Shown here: positions 1 to 4,967 of the stretch, one piece after another
How positions within the stretch are numbered: the first letter of the stretch is position 1
Layout of the letters: every line of letters begins with the position of its first letter
Source: Sulfurovum sp.
Lineage (GTDB): Bacteria > Campylobacterota > Campylobacteria > Campylobacterales > Sulfurovaceae
Direction of reading: 5' to 3'
Assembly (NCBI GenBank): GCA_015661795.1
Contig: DQVJ01000303.1
Location: forward strand, 1-5,123
DNA: 5,123 nucleotides
Made by a program: the position numbers and the translations under genes
Notes under the pieces: generated by a model
The model's input: only the letters and a program-made list of their open reading frames with translations
The model's database searches: none
Told to the model about the DNA's origin: nothing

Positions 1-890
1 AAAGCCTCTAAACGTTTAGCCTTATCCATTTTCTCAAGATTAAGCATTTTCCATTTTACTGATGGAAGCTGGTAAATATTCTCAAACGGCAATAGGCCCC
101 AATCAGGATCTCCTTTTTTGAACCCAAGTAAAAACGATTTATGGTTCTCCGTTAATTTCTGATGCAGAAGCTTTATTAGTTCTTCTCTTGTATCTGTCAG
201 AAGTACTAGTTTTATAGGTTCTGTAGTCATACCTACAAATTGTTCTTCAAAGGTATGGCTAATATCTATGAGGTTAGGCTGTAGCAGTTTAGATATAGGC
301 TGACTAGAACTGATAAGATAAACCATAAATACATCCATCAAAGAATCACTAATACCTTCATTGTCAAGCAGTCCTCTCACATCAAAAAAGTCTCTTGGGT
401 GCTGACGGTCAAGTGCTGCACATATTTTACCTGCATAGAGGTCATCATGATGTACTACCAATGTTTCTGCAAATCCAAATGCTTCTTCAACTTTTGGACT
501 GACCATTGAAAGCGTTGGCTCCTTAACAGTTCCTCTCATTACAGGTGATGTCTCTATTTTAATACGTACACCATCCTTCTCAACTTGCAGTTTAGAGAGT
601 GTGCCATCTCCTCTTTGTTCCAGTCAATATACTTTTGAACTCCTCATACTCTTTTCAATGTCTTGTGCAATTCTCTCAAGTGACTCAGCAATATGCTTCA
701 GGCTGCTTGTTCTATCTTCAACAGGCAGATACATTAAATCAATATCAACAGAGAGTCTTGGCATATCTCTGATGAACATATTGATGGCTGTCCCACCTTG
801 GAGTGCAAAATACTCTTCATTGTTGATGTATAGCAGTACTTCTAAAAGTAGCTGTACCTGTTTGTAGTAAATATTTGAGCTGTCAAGCAT
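1..890 (-). pseudogene. abiEii: AbiEii nucleotidyltransferase toxin, interrupted by an in-frame TGA, cut by window edge
   Basis: AbiEii is the toxin half of type IV toxin-antitoxin/abortive-infection systems, a DNA polymerase beta-like nucleotidyltransferase that in known members modifies RNA such as tRNA. The first 88 codons show the family N-terminus: GGTAINMF (32-39), then RLSVDIDL with the acidic pair D49 and D51. Codon 89 is TGA (624-626). The same frame then stays open for 207 codons to the window edge and is still family-like: RGDGTLSKL (93-101), RIKIE (109-113), and the conserved DDLYAGK...ALDRQHPRDFFDV segment (149-171, K155, R166, D167, D170). No insertion or deletion is needed, so this is one nonsense codon. 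At 296 codons it is close to full family length, so probably only the last few residues are missing. The start overlaps the abiEi stop by 8 nt and has a good AAGGA site 5 nt upstream. An 88-residue product would lack half of the catalytic core. Identity is near certain; functional state is not. Confidence 0.5.
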
Positions 891-1644
891 TAAATTCCTT
901 TGGTACTGTAATCATATAGGTTTTATTATAATTCCCGTCTTTCACTATCTGTAGCTTTCCTGCACCTAACTCTATATCTTTACTGATATGCTTAGTCCAG
1001 GGAAAGTTATGGTAGTTTGCCAAGAAGAGAAACAATCGTTTTATTTTTCTGCTGGTACAGTTTAGAAGTAACTCATTTAGAACTCTTGGGCTTAGTGTTG
1101 TCAGTCCTTCAAATATCTCTGCAACAAATTTAAAACTGATTCCTTTATCTCCCACTTGGTAGAGAAGTTCAAGTATAGCTCTTTCGGGTGAAGAGATGTT
1201 TATTTGCCAATCTCGTATAGAGGTATCCTGTTTTTTTAGTCCCAGATCTCCAAAGAGTGGTTTTTTATAAAAGGTGAAGGAAAGAGACTCTATCTGCTTG
1301 ATCCATGAAGGAGGTGTTTTCTTTCCATACAGCGTAATAGACTTCTCTCCCCCGATAGGTAGGTAATGTGCATAACCCAATATATTAAGTGCGGAAAGTC
1401 CTCCCACATGAAAAGGCAGTCCTGTAAGCTTCTGAAGTCCCAGTACGGCTCCCTCCCACTCTAATATTGATGCAGGTCTTATGTAGGCTCCGTTCCCAAG
1501 TTTGGTCAGCCATCCGTTTTTAACATACTTGTAGATTAGCTGTGAGGAATAGCCATTGGCAGTGAACCATGAACTTGGTGATACAACACCTTCGGGCAAC
1601 AATCGATATAGTTGTTTTAATTTTAACTCTTTTTCTAAACTCAT
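883..1644 (-). CDS. abiEi: AbiEi family antitoxin / transcriptional repressor
   Basis: A 253-residue cytoplasmic protein, the antitoxin partner of AbiEii. In studied AbiE systems it counters the toxin without forming a stable complex and represses its own operon. The N-terminus (about 5-58) reads as a winged-helix DNA-binding domain: LPEGVVSPSSWFTANGYSSQLI, then YVKNGWLTKLGNGAYIR, a motif typical of these antitoxins. The C-terminal antitoxin domain holds HVGGLSALNILGYAHYLP (79-96), PSWIKQI (112-118), SPERAILELLYQV (152-164) and the ending GAGKLQIVKDG...YMITVP. The frame is intact. ATG at 1644 is the first start, and no clear Shine-Dalgarno sequence precedes it (TAGAATATAAACT), unlike every other start in the leftward genes. 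The gene is transcribed from its own operator-bearing promoter and is translationally coupled to abiEii. Since the toxin frame is broken, this may now act as an orphan antitoxin and repressor. Family assignment is confident. Confidence 0.5.
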   Translation of the reverse strand: MSLEKELKLKQLYRLLPEGVVSPSSWFTANGYSSQLIYKYVKNGWLTKLGNGAYIRPASILEWEGAVLGLQKLTGLPFHVGGLSALNILGYAHYLPIGGEKSITLYGKKTPPSWIKQIESLSFTFYKKPLFGDLGLKKQDTSIRDWQINISSPERAILELLYQVGDKGISFKFVAEIFEGLTTLSPRVLNELLLNCTSRKIKRLFLFLANYHNFPWTKHISKDIELGAGKLQIVKDGNYNKTYMITVPKEFNA

Positions 1645-1663
1645 AGTTTATATTCTATCATAT

Positions 1664-1695
1664 TTTAGAACTGATTACTATACTTTAGTTCTAAA
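1664..1695 (-). promoter_or_regulatory. abiE promoter with inverted-repeat operator
   Basis: A perfect 9-bp inverted repeat, TTTAGAACT (1664-1672) and AGTTCTAAA (1687-1695), is separated by 14 bp, with half-site centres about 23 bp (two helical turns) apart. On the minus strand a -10-like TATAGT lies in the spacer (1677-1682), and further TATGAT/TAGAAT boxes follow before the start codon at 1644; no good -35 is seen. A binding protein here would occlude the promoter. Known AbiEi antitoxins bind paired inverted repeats in their own promoter, so this is the likely AbiEi operator. A related half-site, TTGGAACTA (1738-1746), lies farther upstream. Confidence 0.5.
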
Positions 1696-1875
1696 TATTT
1701 AAAATAAATAAACTATAGGTTTGTATTTTAGTATATATTGGAACTAATATATAAAAATGTGGCATATATAGACGTGAGGGATCATATTTTCAATATCTCA
1801 ACACAATTACATTACCTTTTACACATCATCGTTGTCATAGCTGAGCAGGTGAATCTTGAAGAGTATCAATACATT

Positions 1876-1896
1876 TTTGGTAACATTGTTACCAAA
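1876..1896. repeat. Perfect 9-bp palindrome directly after the parB stop codon
   Basis: TTTGGTAAC (1876-1884) and GTTACCAAA (1888-1896) flank a 3-nt centre, ATT, and abut the parB-like stop codon (1897-1899). As RNA in the parB direction it would form a hairpin but is followed by AAATG rather than a U-run, so it is a poor intrinsic terminator. The symmetry suits a dimeric DNA-binding protein, so a partition site or operator is possible. The core ATTGTTAC also occurs at 2760-2767 upstream of parB. Confidence 0.5.
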
Positions 1897-2625
1897 CTAT
1901 TCTCGCTCTTTGAGCATAGCATATGCACCACTGGCAACACGCTCAATGACAGGGGTAGGTTCTCTTTTTAGTGCATCAAGGAATGGTTTTGCCTCTTCGT
2001 TTGCTTTATCGATAGAAATATGTTTTTCTTCTTCAAATCTTGCATCTTTTGCAGCTTCTTCCTCTTCTTTAATTAGGTTTTGTGCTGTTCTCAAGCTACT
2101 TGTTTTTCTTTTCCCTATAGATATAGGTATACCATTGTATAAATCTTTTAACATGTTGTCTCCTTTAATTTCATCAATATATCGGCATGCTGATATCATA
2201 GTTCGTGATGTCATAAACTTTTTTTCTGCATCTCTATAGGTTATTCCATCTTCTTGCGTTGACCAATAAGCCTTTATGGCTTTTTGTGTAGGTGACTGAT
2301 GTCTGCGTACCTCTGAGCCAAAAACGATTTCACGTACAGTATCCAACGGTGTGGTAAAAGTTATCTCATTGGCAAGTATATGATCTAGCCCTAATGATTC
2401 AATGGCCCAAAATCTATGCCGACCATCAACGATTTTACCTCTATAGATGAGGATCGGTTCTAGCTGTCCAATGTCTACTATACTTTCTTTTAATCGCTGG
2501 AACTCGATATCAACCATTTCAGGATGTTCATTTGTTAACTCATGAAGTGATAGATCTTTGATTTGTTTGGTAATCACCTCCTTGTTTACACTACTTATTA
2601 AGTCTATATTGCACTTTTTTTTCAT
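1897..2625 (-). CDS. ParB-N domain partition-type DNA-binding protein
   Basis: A 242-residue ParB/RepB/Spo0J-like protein. The N-terminal ParB-N domain spans about 22-118: the segment PEMVDIEFQRLKESIVDIGQ leads to GQLEPILI (53-60), then VDGRHRFWAIESLGL (66-80) in the place of the usual GERR motif, and SEVRRHQSPTQKAIKAY (104-120) matches the box that ends the nucleotide-binding pocket of ParB CTPases. A helix-turn-helix follows at 128-151 (GITYRDAEKKFMTSRTMIS). The C-terminus (182-242) is charged and probably helical, without a clear ParB dimerisation domain. I chose ATG 2625 because AGGAG lies 6 nt upstream; a start at 2661 is possible by frame but falls inside the promoter. It sits downstream of parA and the RHH gene but has its own promoter, so it could be a third partition component, a regulator or a ParB-like copy-control protein. 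ParB family is confident; exact role is not. Confidence 0.5.
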   Translation of the reverse strand: MKKKCNIDLISSVNKEVITKQIKDLSLHELTNEHPEMVDIEFQRLKESIVDIGQLEPILIYRGKIVDGRHRFWAIESLGLDHILANEITFTTPLDTVREIVFGSEVRRHQSPTQKAIKAYWSTQEDGITYRDAEKKFMTSRTMISACRYIDEIKGDNMLKDLYNGIPISIGKRKTSSLRTAQNLIKEEEEAAKDARFEEEKHISIDKANEEAKPFLDALKREPTPVIERVASGAYAMLKERE

Positions 2626-2650
2626 AATTTTCTCCTGTAAAGTTATATGT

Positions 2651-2677
2651 ATTATGAACAATAAAAGCTAATGTCAA
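2651..2677 (-). promoter_or_regulatory. Promoter of the parB-like gene
   Basis: On the minus strand a consensus -35 TTGACA (2677-2672) is followed after 15 bp by CATAAT (2656-2651), a five-of-six match to the -10. Transcription would begin near 2644, giving a leader of about 19 nt that carries the AGGAG site at 2636-2632. The perfect -35 makes this the strongest-looking sigma-70 promoter of the leftward genes. The 15-bp spacer is slightly short. Confidence 0.5.
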
Positions 2678-2749
2678 AAGTAAAAAAGTTGTGTTTTGGG
2701 ATACTTGATGATAGACTAAGATAGATGAATAAAGAATAAGGTACTTGAT

Positions 2750-2771
2750 AAAAAAAGGTATTGTTACAATA
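2750..2771 (-). terminator. Possible weak terminator after the parA-RHH operon
   Basis: Read on the minus strand, TATTG-TAA-CAATA is followed by CC and then a run of seven U-forming bases (adenines 2750-2756 on the plus strand), about 30 nt after the RHH stop. The stem is only 5 bp with one G-C pair, so termination would be weak. The same palindrome could instead be a protein-binding site. Confidence 0.5.
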
Positions 2772-2801
2772 TAGAAACTAGGTTGAAAGAGTTGGGACTA
2801 T

Positions 2802-3020
2802 CTAAAGTATCCCATCTCTCCTCATCTTTTCCTGTATAGCCATAGTTATATAGCTTGAAATGGTACCACCATGATAAGCTTTGATCTTCTCTTCCCAGTC
2901 AACTAGTATCTGGATAGTCTTGATCTTTTTTTCTTTACTTTTTTGTGTACTACTTTTTTCTTGCAAGTTAGCACTCTCTACCGCCTGATCTACAAAGTCC
3001 AGATTATCTTTTCTTGCCAT
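2802..3020 (-). CDS. Small ribbon-helix-helix protein, probable centromere-binding partner of ParA
   Basis: A 72-residue protein. Residues 1-31 are a polar, probably disordered tail rich in K, E, S and Q. Residues 32-72 fit a ribbon-helix-helix fold: strand KTIQILV (34-40), helix DWEEKIKAY (41-49), a GGT turn, and a second helix SSYITMAIQEKMRRDG (55-70). Length, flexible basic tail and fold match ParG-type proteins, which bind the partition site as dimers, stimulate the ParA ATPase through the tail and repress the par promoter. The position 35 nt downstream of parA, in the same direction, supports this. A strong AAAGGAG site precedes ATG 3020. The tail has no obvious arginine finger of ParG type, so the ATPase-stimulating part is unproven. 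MobC/CopG-like regulators share the fold and remain alternatives. Confidence 0.5.
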   Translation of the reverse strand: MARKDNLDFVDQAVESANLQEKSSTQKSKEKKIKTIQILVDWEEKIKAYHGGTISSYITMAIQEKMRRDGIL

Positions 3021-3055
3021 TTTTTCTCCTTTAATATGTTTTTGATATTGAAATC

Positions 3056-3700
3056 CTATATATCTAATATCTTTTTAACCTCTTTGACCAAAGCTTTTAT
3101 CTCACTTGCTGCCTTGCTGTCTTTCTTGTACTCCATAACACTTTTACCGGCTCCTGCTGATTTATCGTAGTCAACTCTGGTACGAAGAACAGTATCTAGT
3201 AATTCAAAGTGTTTTGATTTTTCTATGAAGGTTTTGAGTTTGCCTAGTTTTGATTTTTGTGGGTTGATGTTGTTGAGTAGAACTTTTACTTTTAAATCTC
3301 CCTCTATGAGCTTATTTAACTGGGAAAGAATACCTTCAAAACTTTTAAGTCCTAAGAGTTCAAAACTTTTATCACTTACTGGAGTGACAACCAGATCAGC
3401 TGTAATAATCGCGATACGGTTCATTGTGCTATCAAACCCTCCAAGATCAATAATAGAGAGTTTCTCGTCACTGTCACTATTGATATAACGTTTGAGATTT
3501 TCAGCACTCTGAAATGTTTTTATCTTGAGGGGGTTATATTTAGTCTGGTTTTTGCGTATTTCATTGGTGTAGGTGAGTGTCTTTTGGATATCAAGGTCAA
3601 CAAGCTCGACATCATACTTTTTCTGCAGAGCTAGTGCAAGATTCCAGGCAATGGTACTTTTACCTACACCACCTTTTTGATGAGAGATCGCAATGATCAT
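3056..3700 (-). CDS. parA: ParA/ParF-type partition ATPase
   Basis: A 214-residue P-loop ATPase of the MinD/ParA superfamily. ParA proteins bind DNA non-specifically when ATP-bound and move or space plasmid copies with a centromere-binding partner. Visible motifs: deviant Walker A QKGGVGKST (8-16) with the signature K9 and K14; the Walker A' region VDLDIQK (34-40); Walker B IIDLGG (83-88), where DLGG replaces the more usual DxPP; and the C-terminal GAGKSVMEY...SKAASEI (183-201) typical of small ParA proteins. There is no N-terminal HTH, so it belongs to the short type Ib class (ParF-like, about 200-220 residues), which normally pairs with a small RHH protein, as found next to it. ATG 3700 has AAGGG 5 nt upstream and leads straight into the conserved MIIAISHQKGG start. 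It is the first gene of the leftward unit and is read divergently from the small membrane-protein operon. High confidence. Confidence 0.5.
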   Translation of the reverse strand: MIIAISHQKGGVGKSTIAWNLALALQKKYDVELVDLDIQKTLTYTNEIRKNQTKYNPLKIKTFQSAENLKRYINSDSDEKLSIIDLGGFDSTMNRIAIITADLVVTPVSDKSFELLGLKSFEGILSQLNKLIEGDLKVKVLLNNINPQKSKLGKLKTFIEKSKHFELLDTVLRTRVDYDKSAGAGKSVMEYKKDSKAASEIKALVKEVKKILDI

Positions 3701-3722
3701 TATAACCCTTTTGAGTGTTTTA

Positions 3723-3757
3723 TATATAATTTATCATATCTAAAGAATATTTATATA
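3723..3757 (-). promoter_or_regulatory. Likely parA promoter region with AT inverted repeat
   Basis: On the minus strand TATGAT (3738-3733) is the best -10 box, about 33 bp ahead of the parA start, giving a leader of roughly 25 nt. There is no convincing -35, which is common for Campylobacterota promoters. The box lies between arms TATATAA (3723-3729) and TTATATA (3751-3757), a layout that would allow autorepression by the RHH protein. The AT bias makes both calls weak. Confidence 0.5.
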
Positions 3758-3778
3758 ATGTTAAAAAGATATGTTTTA
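3741..3778. repeat. Repeat block A upstream of parA
   Basis: It contains the word TAAAGAATATT (3741-3751) and, after 12 nt, AAAAGATATGTTTT (3764-3777). Both words recur about 300 bp away in block B (4047-4072), the first in direct and the second in exact inverted orientation. The block lies just upstream of the likely parA -10. Two shared words of 11 and 14 nt are more than I would expect by chance, but the AT bias weakens the argument. Confidence 0.5.
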
Positions 3779-3935
3779 GCTATTTTCTGAAAGATACTCA
3801 TTTTTTCAGGAAAAGTAGTATGTTTTACTGAAAAATAAGACAATCTTACTTTCTACTGTAAAGTGTTTATCTATCGAGAAGTCACCTTGTTTTGATAAAT
3901 GAAGCGTATTTGAAGAAGATACCTGATTTGCAAAA

Positions 3936-3963
3936 TTTGTAAATGCTTATGAACATTTACAAA
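3936..3963. repeat. Perfect 10-bp palindrome in the par intergenic region
   Basis: TTTGTAAATG (3936-3945) and CATTTACAAA (3954-3963) are exact complements around the 8-nt spacer CTTATGAA. Arm centres are 18 bp apart. No U-run follows on either strand, so it does not look like a terminator. It is about 235 bp from the parA start and about 180 bp from the rightward operon. The symmetry and location suit a partition site or operator. Its TTGTAAA core recurs three times at 4628-4656. Confidence 0.5.
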
Positions 3964-4046
3964 GTAGCATATTTTTCAAACAATACTTTTAATAGATAAG
4001 GATAGCCAGCATTGTAATAGTTGATAATATCTATATATTAAATGTA

Positions 4047-4072
4047 TAAAGAATATTAAAAACATATCTTTT
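4047..4072. repeat. Repeat block B upstream of the rightward operon
   Basis: TAAAGAATATT (4047-4057) is followed after one base by AAAACATATCTTTT (4059-4072), the exact reverse complement of the 14-nt word in block A (3764-3777). It ends 11 bp before the -35 box of the rightward promoter, a position where a bound protein could activate or repress. Confidence 0.5.
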
Positions 4073-4083
4073 AAATATGTTTA

Positions 4084-4111
4084 TTGTCTGTTATTCATTG
4101 CATGTTATACT
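4084..4111 (+). promoter_or_regulatory. Promoter of the small membrane-protein operon
   Basis: TTGTCT (4084-4089) and TATACT (4106-4111) are separated by 16 bp, and the -10 is preceded by TGT, making it an extended -10. Matches are four and five of six. Transcription would start near 4118, giving a leader of about 25 nt that includes the AAGGGA ribosome binding site at 4132-4137. Confidence 0.5.
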
Positions 4112-4142
4112 GTTGTAAGTAAATACAATCAAAGGGAAGCCA

Positions 4143-4322
4143 GTGTTTCAAAAACAATATTTAGCTTACATGATCGTATTCATGGTGATTGCATTAAACA
4201 TTTTAATCTATGACAACATGATGATTCCTCTGGCTATTGTTGCAGTAGTATTTACATTAACTATACTTACAGGTATCTATAGAGAACATAGATGGACCAA
4301 GCAGGTACTAGAACTATTTTAA
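4143..4322 (+). CDS. 59-residue two-helix membrane protein, first gene of a micro-operon
   Basis: I do not recognise this protein. It uses a GTG start with AAGGGA 5 nt upstream and runs to a TAA. Two hydrophobic stretches are evident, about 8-23 (AYMIVFMVIALNILIY) and 28-46 (IPLAIVAVVFTLTILTGIY), joined by a short DNMM turn. The C-terminus is basic (REHRWTK, 47-53) and K4 is basic too. By the positive-inside rule both ends should face the cytoplasm, a membrane hairpin. The well-placed promoter, ribosome binding site and two tightly linked downstream genes argue that it is real despite its size. It could be a small accessory subunit, a membrane-acting toxin or an unknown plasmid function. I see no similarity to known holin or toxin peptides. 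Confidence 0.5.
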   Translation: MFQKQYLAYMIVFMVIALNILIYDNMMIPLAIVAVVFTLTILTGIYREHRWTKQVLELF

Positions 4323-4333
4323 AAGGAGAGGAT

Positions 4334-4462
4334 ATGGATATAGAAACAGCACAAAATATTGTATTGATTGTACTTGGTACAGTTATCTTTTTTATGTATG
4401 TTACATCAGTCGCATTTGATCAAATTTCAGATGAGATAGATACTCAAGAGAACTCTAAATAA
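4334..4462 (+). CDS. 42-residue single-helix acidic membrane protein
   Basis: Unrecognised. It starts at ATG with AAGGAG 5 nt upstream, the best ribosome binding site on the plus strand, 11 nt after the first gene of the operon. The N-terminus is acidic (MDIETAQ), followed by one hydrophobic helix at about 8-27 (NIVLIVLGTVIFFMYVTSVA) and an acidic tail (DQISDEIDTQEN, 30-41). It has almost no basic residues, so orientation cannot be set by the positive-inside rule. The shape resembles single-helix small subunits of membrane complexes, but no family match is claimed. The stop overlaps the next start as TAATG. Confidence 0.5.
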   Translation: MDIETAQNIVLIVLGTVIFFMYVTSVAFDQISDEIDTQENSK

Positions 4463-4554
4463 TGCTTGAGCAAGTTATTGAGGTGATAATTGCTTTAGTA
4501 TTCTTGGTCACACTAGATTATGTCGTACAAGAGGGCTTGAACGCTGGCGAGTAA
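4462..4554 (+). CDS. 30-residue hydrophobic peptide, last gene of the micro-operon
   Basis: Unrecognised. The ATG shares one base with the preceding stop (TAATG), a typical sign of translational coupling, and there is no clear ribosome binding site of its own. The sequence has a single hydrophobic stretch, about 6-18 (IEVIIALVFLVTL), and an acidic, uncharged-polar remainder ending EGLNAGE; there is no lysine or arginine at all. The helix is short for a full membrane span but extends to about 22 if Y and V are counted. Support comes mainly from the coupling and from sharing the hydrophobic character of the two upstream products; without them this would be too short to call. Confidence 0.5.
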   Translation: MLEQVIEVIIALVFLVTLDYVVQEGLNAGE

Positions 4555-4584
4555 AGAGTTGCAGAGCTCTTATCAGCAGTTTTT
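4554..4584 (+). terminator. Possible terminator after the micro-operon
   Basis: AAGAGTT (4554-4560) pairs with AGCTCTT (4565-4571) through a GCAG loop, seven pairs including one G-U. A TTTTT run begins nine bases later at 4580. The distance from stem to T-run is long for an intrinsic terminator, so this is tentative. Confidence 0.5.
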
Positions 4585-4627
4585 GAAAAAAACACTCATT
4601 TTTAGTACACTCAATGTGTAAACTCTC

Positions 4628-4656
4628 TTGTAAAGTTTTGTAAAATCACTTGTAAA
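4628..4656 (+). repeat. Three TTGTAAA repeats in tandem
   Basis: TTGTAAA occurs at 4628-4634, 4638-4644 and 4650-4656, with start-to-start spacings of 10 and 12 bp, close to one helical turn. The same core is in both arms of the palindrome at 3936-3963. Helically phased short repeats are typical of iterons or integrase arm-type sites; which applies here cannot be told from the window. Confidence 0.5.
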
Positions 4657-4875
4657 ATGAAAAAAATAAAAACTTTCACTTTACAGCTTCAAAGCTTGTA
4701 CCATCGGTATTCTCCAAATTTCTTCTCAGATATAGAAACGGGGGATTTTTTAAAACCTCTATGAAAACTTTTTGAGTCACTCTTCCCTTTACACTAAATA
4801 GTTGTTATGATGGTACTTTCAAACTTGCTCTTTTCTAAGAGTCGATACAGGGCCGGGTCTCGTAAAGCTGCGGAT

Positions 4876-4967
4876 AGTGAAATAGCTAAAAGTTCTCACA
4901 CTTCTATTTTGCTCTACTAACAGTGAAAACCTTTCATTGAAAGGTCTCTGGAGCGTACAGTGTACGC
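4876..4967. other. Cluster of three hairpins, candidate structured RNA or recombination site
   Basis: Stem 1 pairs AGTGAAATAG (4876-4885) with CTATTTTGCT (4904-4913), ten pairs with two G-U. Stem 2 is ACCTTTC (4929-4935) with GAAAGGT (4939-4945), perfect with a 3-nt centre. Stem 3 is GCGTACA (4953-4959) with TGTACGC (4961-4967), perfect around one central G, so more likely a DNA palindrome than an RNA hairpin. A weaker stem, CTCTT/AAGAG (4828-4832, 4837-4841), precedes them. No match to a named RNA family is claimed. The cluster ends about 80 bp before the integrase start. Confidence 0.5.

Larger units (their letters stand above)
3701..4142. other. Divergent intergenic region, candidate partition/control region
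   Basis: These 442 bp separate parA from the rightward operon and hold no credible gene; the only ATG frames are under 20 codons without ribosome binding sites. The stretch is very AT-rich and full of symmetric elements. Besides the repeats listed separately, it has CTGAAA/TTTCAG arms (3787-3792, 3804-3809), TAAGA/TCTTA arms (3836-3840, 3844-3848) and TTTATC/GATAAA arms (3866-3871, 3894-3899). Being next to parA and its RHH partner, it is the most likely place for the centromere-like site and par operator. Confidence 0.5.

Noticed and set aside
624..626. TGA as a selenocysteine or recoded tryptophan codon
   Set aside because: The position is not a known redox site, no clear SECIS-like hairpin was found right after it, and TGG serves as tryptophan while TGA ends other genes here.
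601..867. Plus-strand 88-codon frame opposite abiEii
   Set aside because: It is antisense to clear AbiEii coding sequence, with a serine/leucine-rich composition typical of a shadow frame.
624..890. A complete, naturally short 88-residue AbiEii-like gene
   Set aside because: The same frame continues past the stop with 207 codons of clear AbiEii sequence, including the conserved RDFFDV region, so this is an interrupted longer gene.
1738..1971. Plus-strand 77-codon frame from TTG
   Set aside because: It has no ribosome binding site, its start lies in the abiE upstream region and its end runs into the antisense of the ParB-like gene. Composition shows no domain.
2698..2813. 9-bp inverted pair GGGATACTT / AAGTATCCC about 98 bp apart between the RHH and ParB-like genes
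   Set aside because: The right arm overlaps the last codons of the RHH gene, the spacing is large, and a 9-bp match somewhere in 5 kb is expected by chance.
3836..3848. TAAGA/TCTTA hairpin followed by U's on the minus strand as a terminator
   Set aside because: The 5-bp A-T-rich stem is too weak, and no minus-strand gene ends near it.
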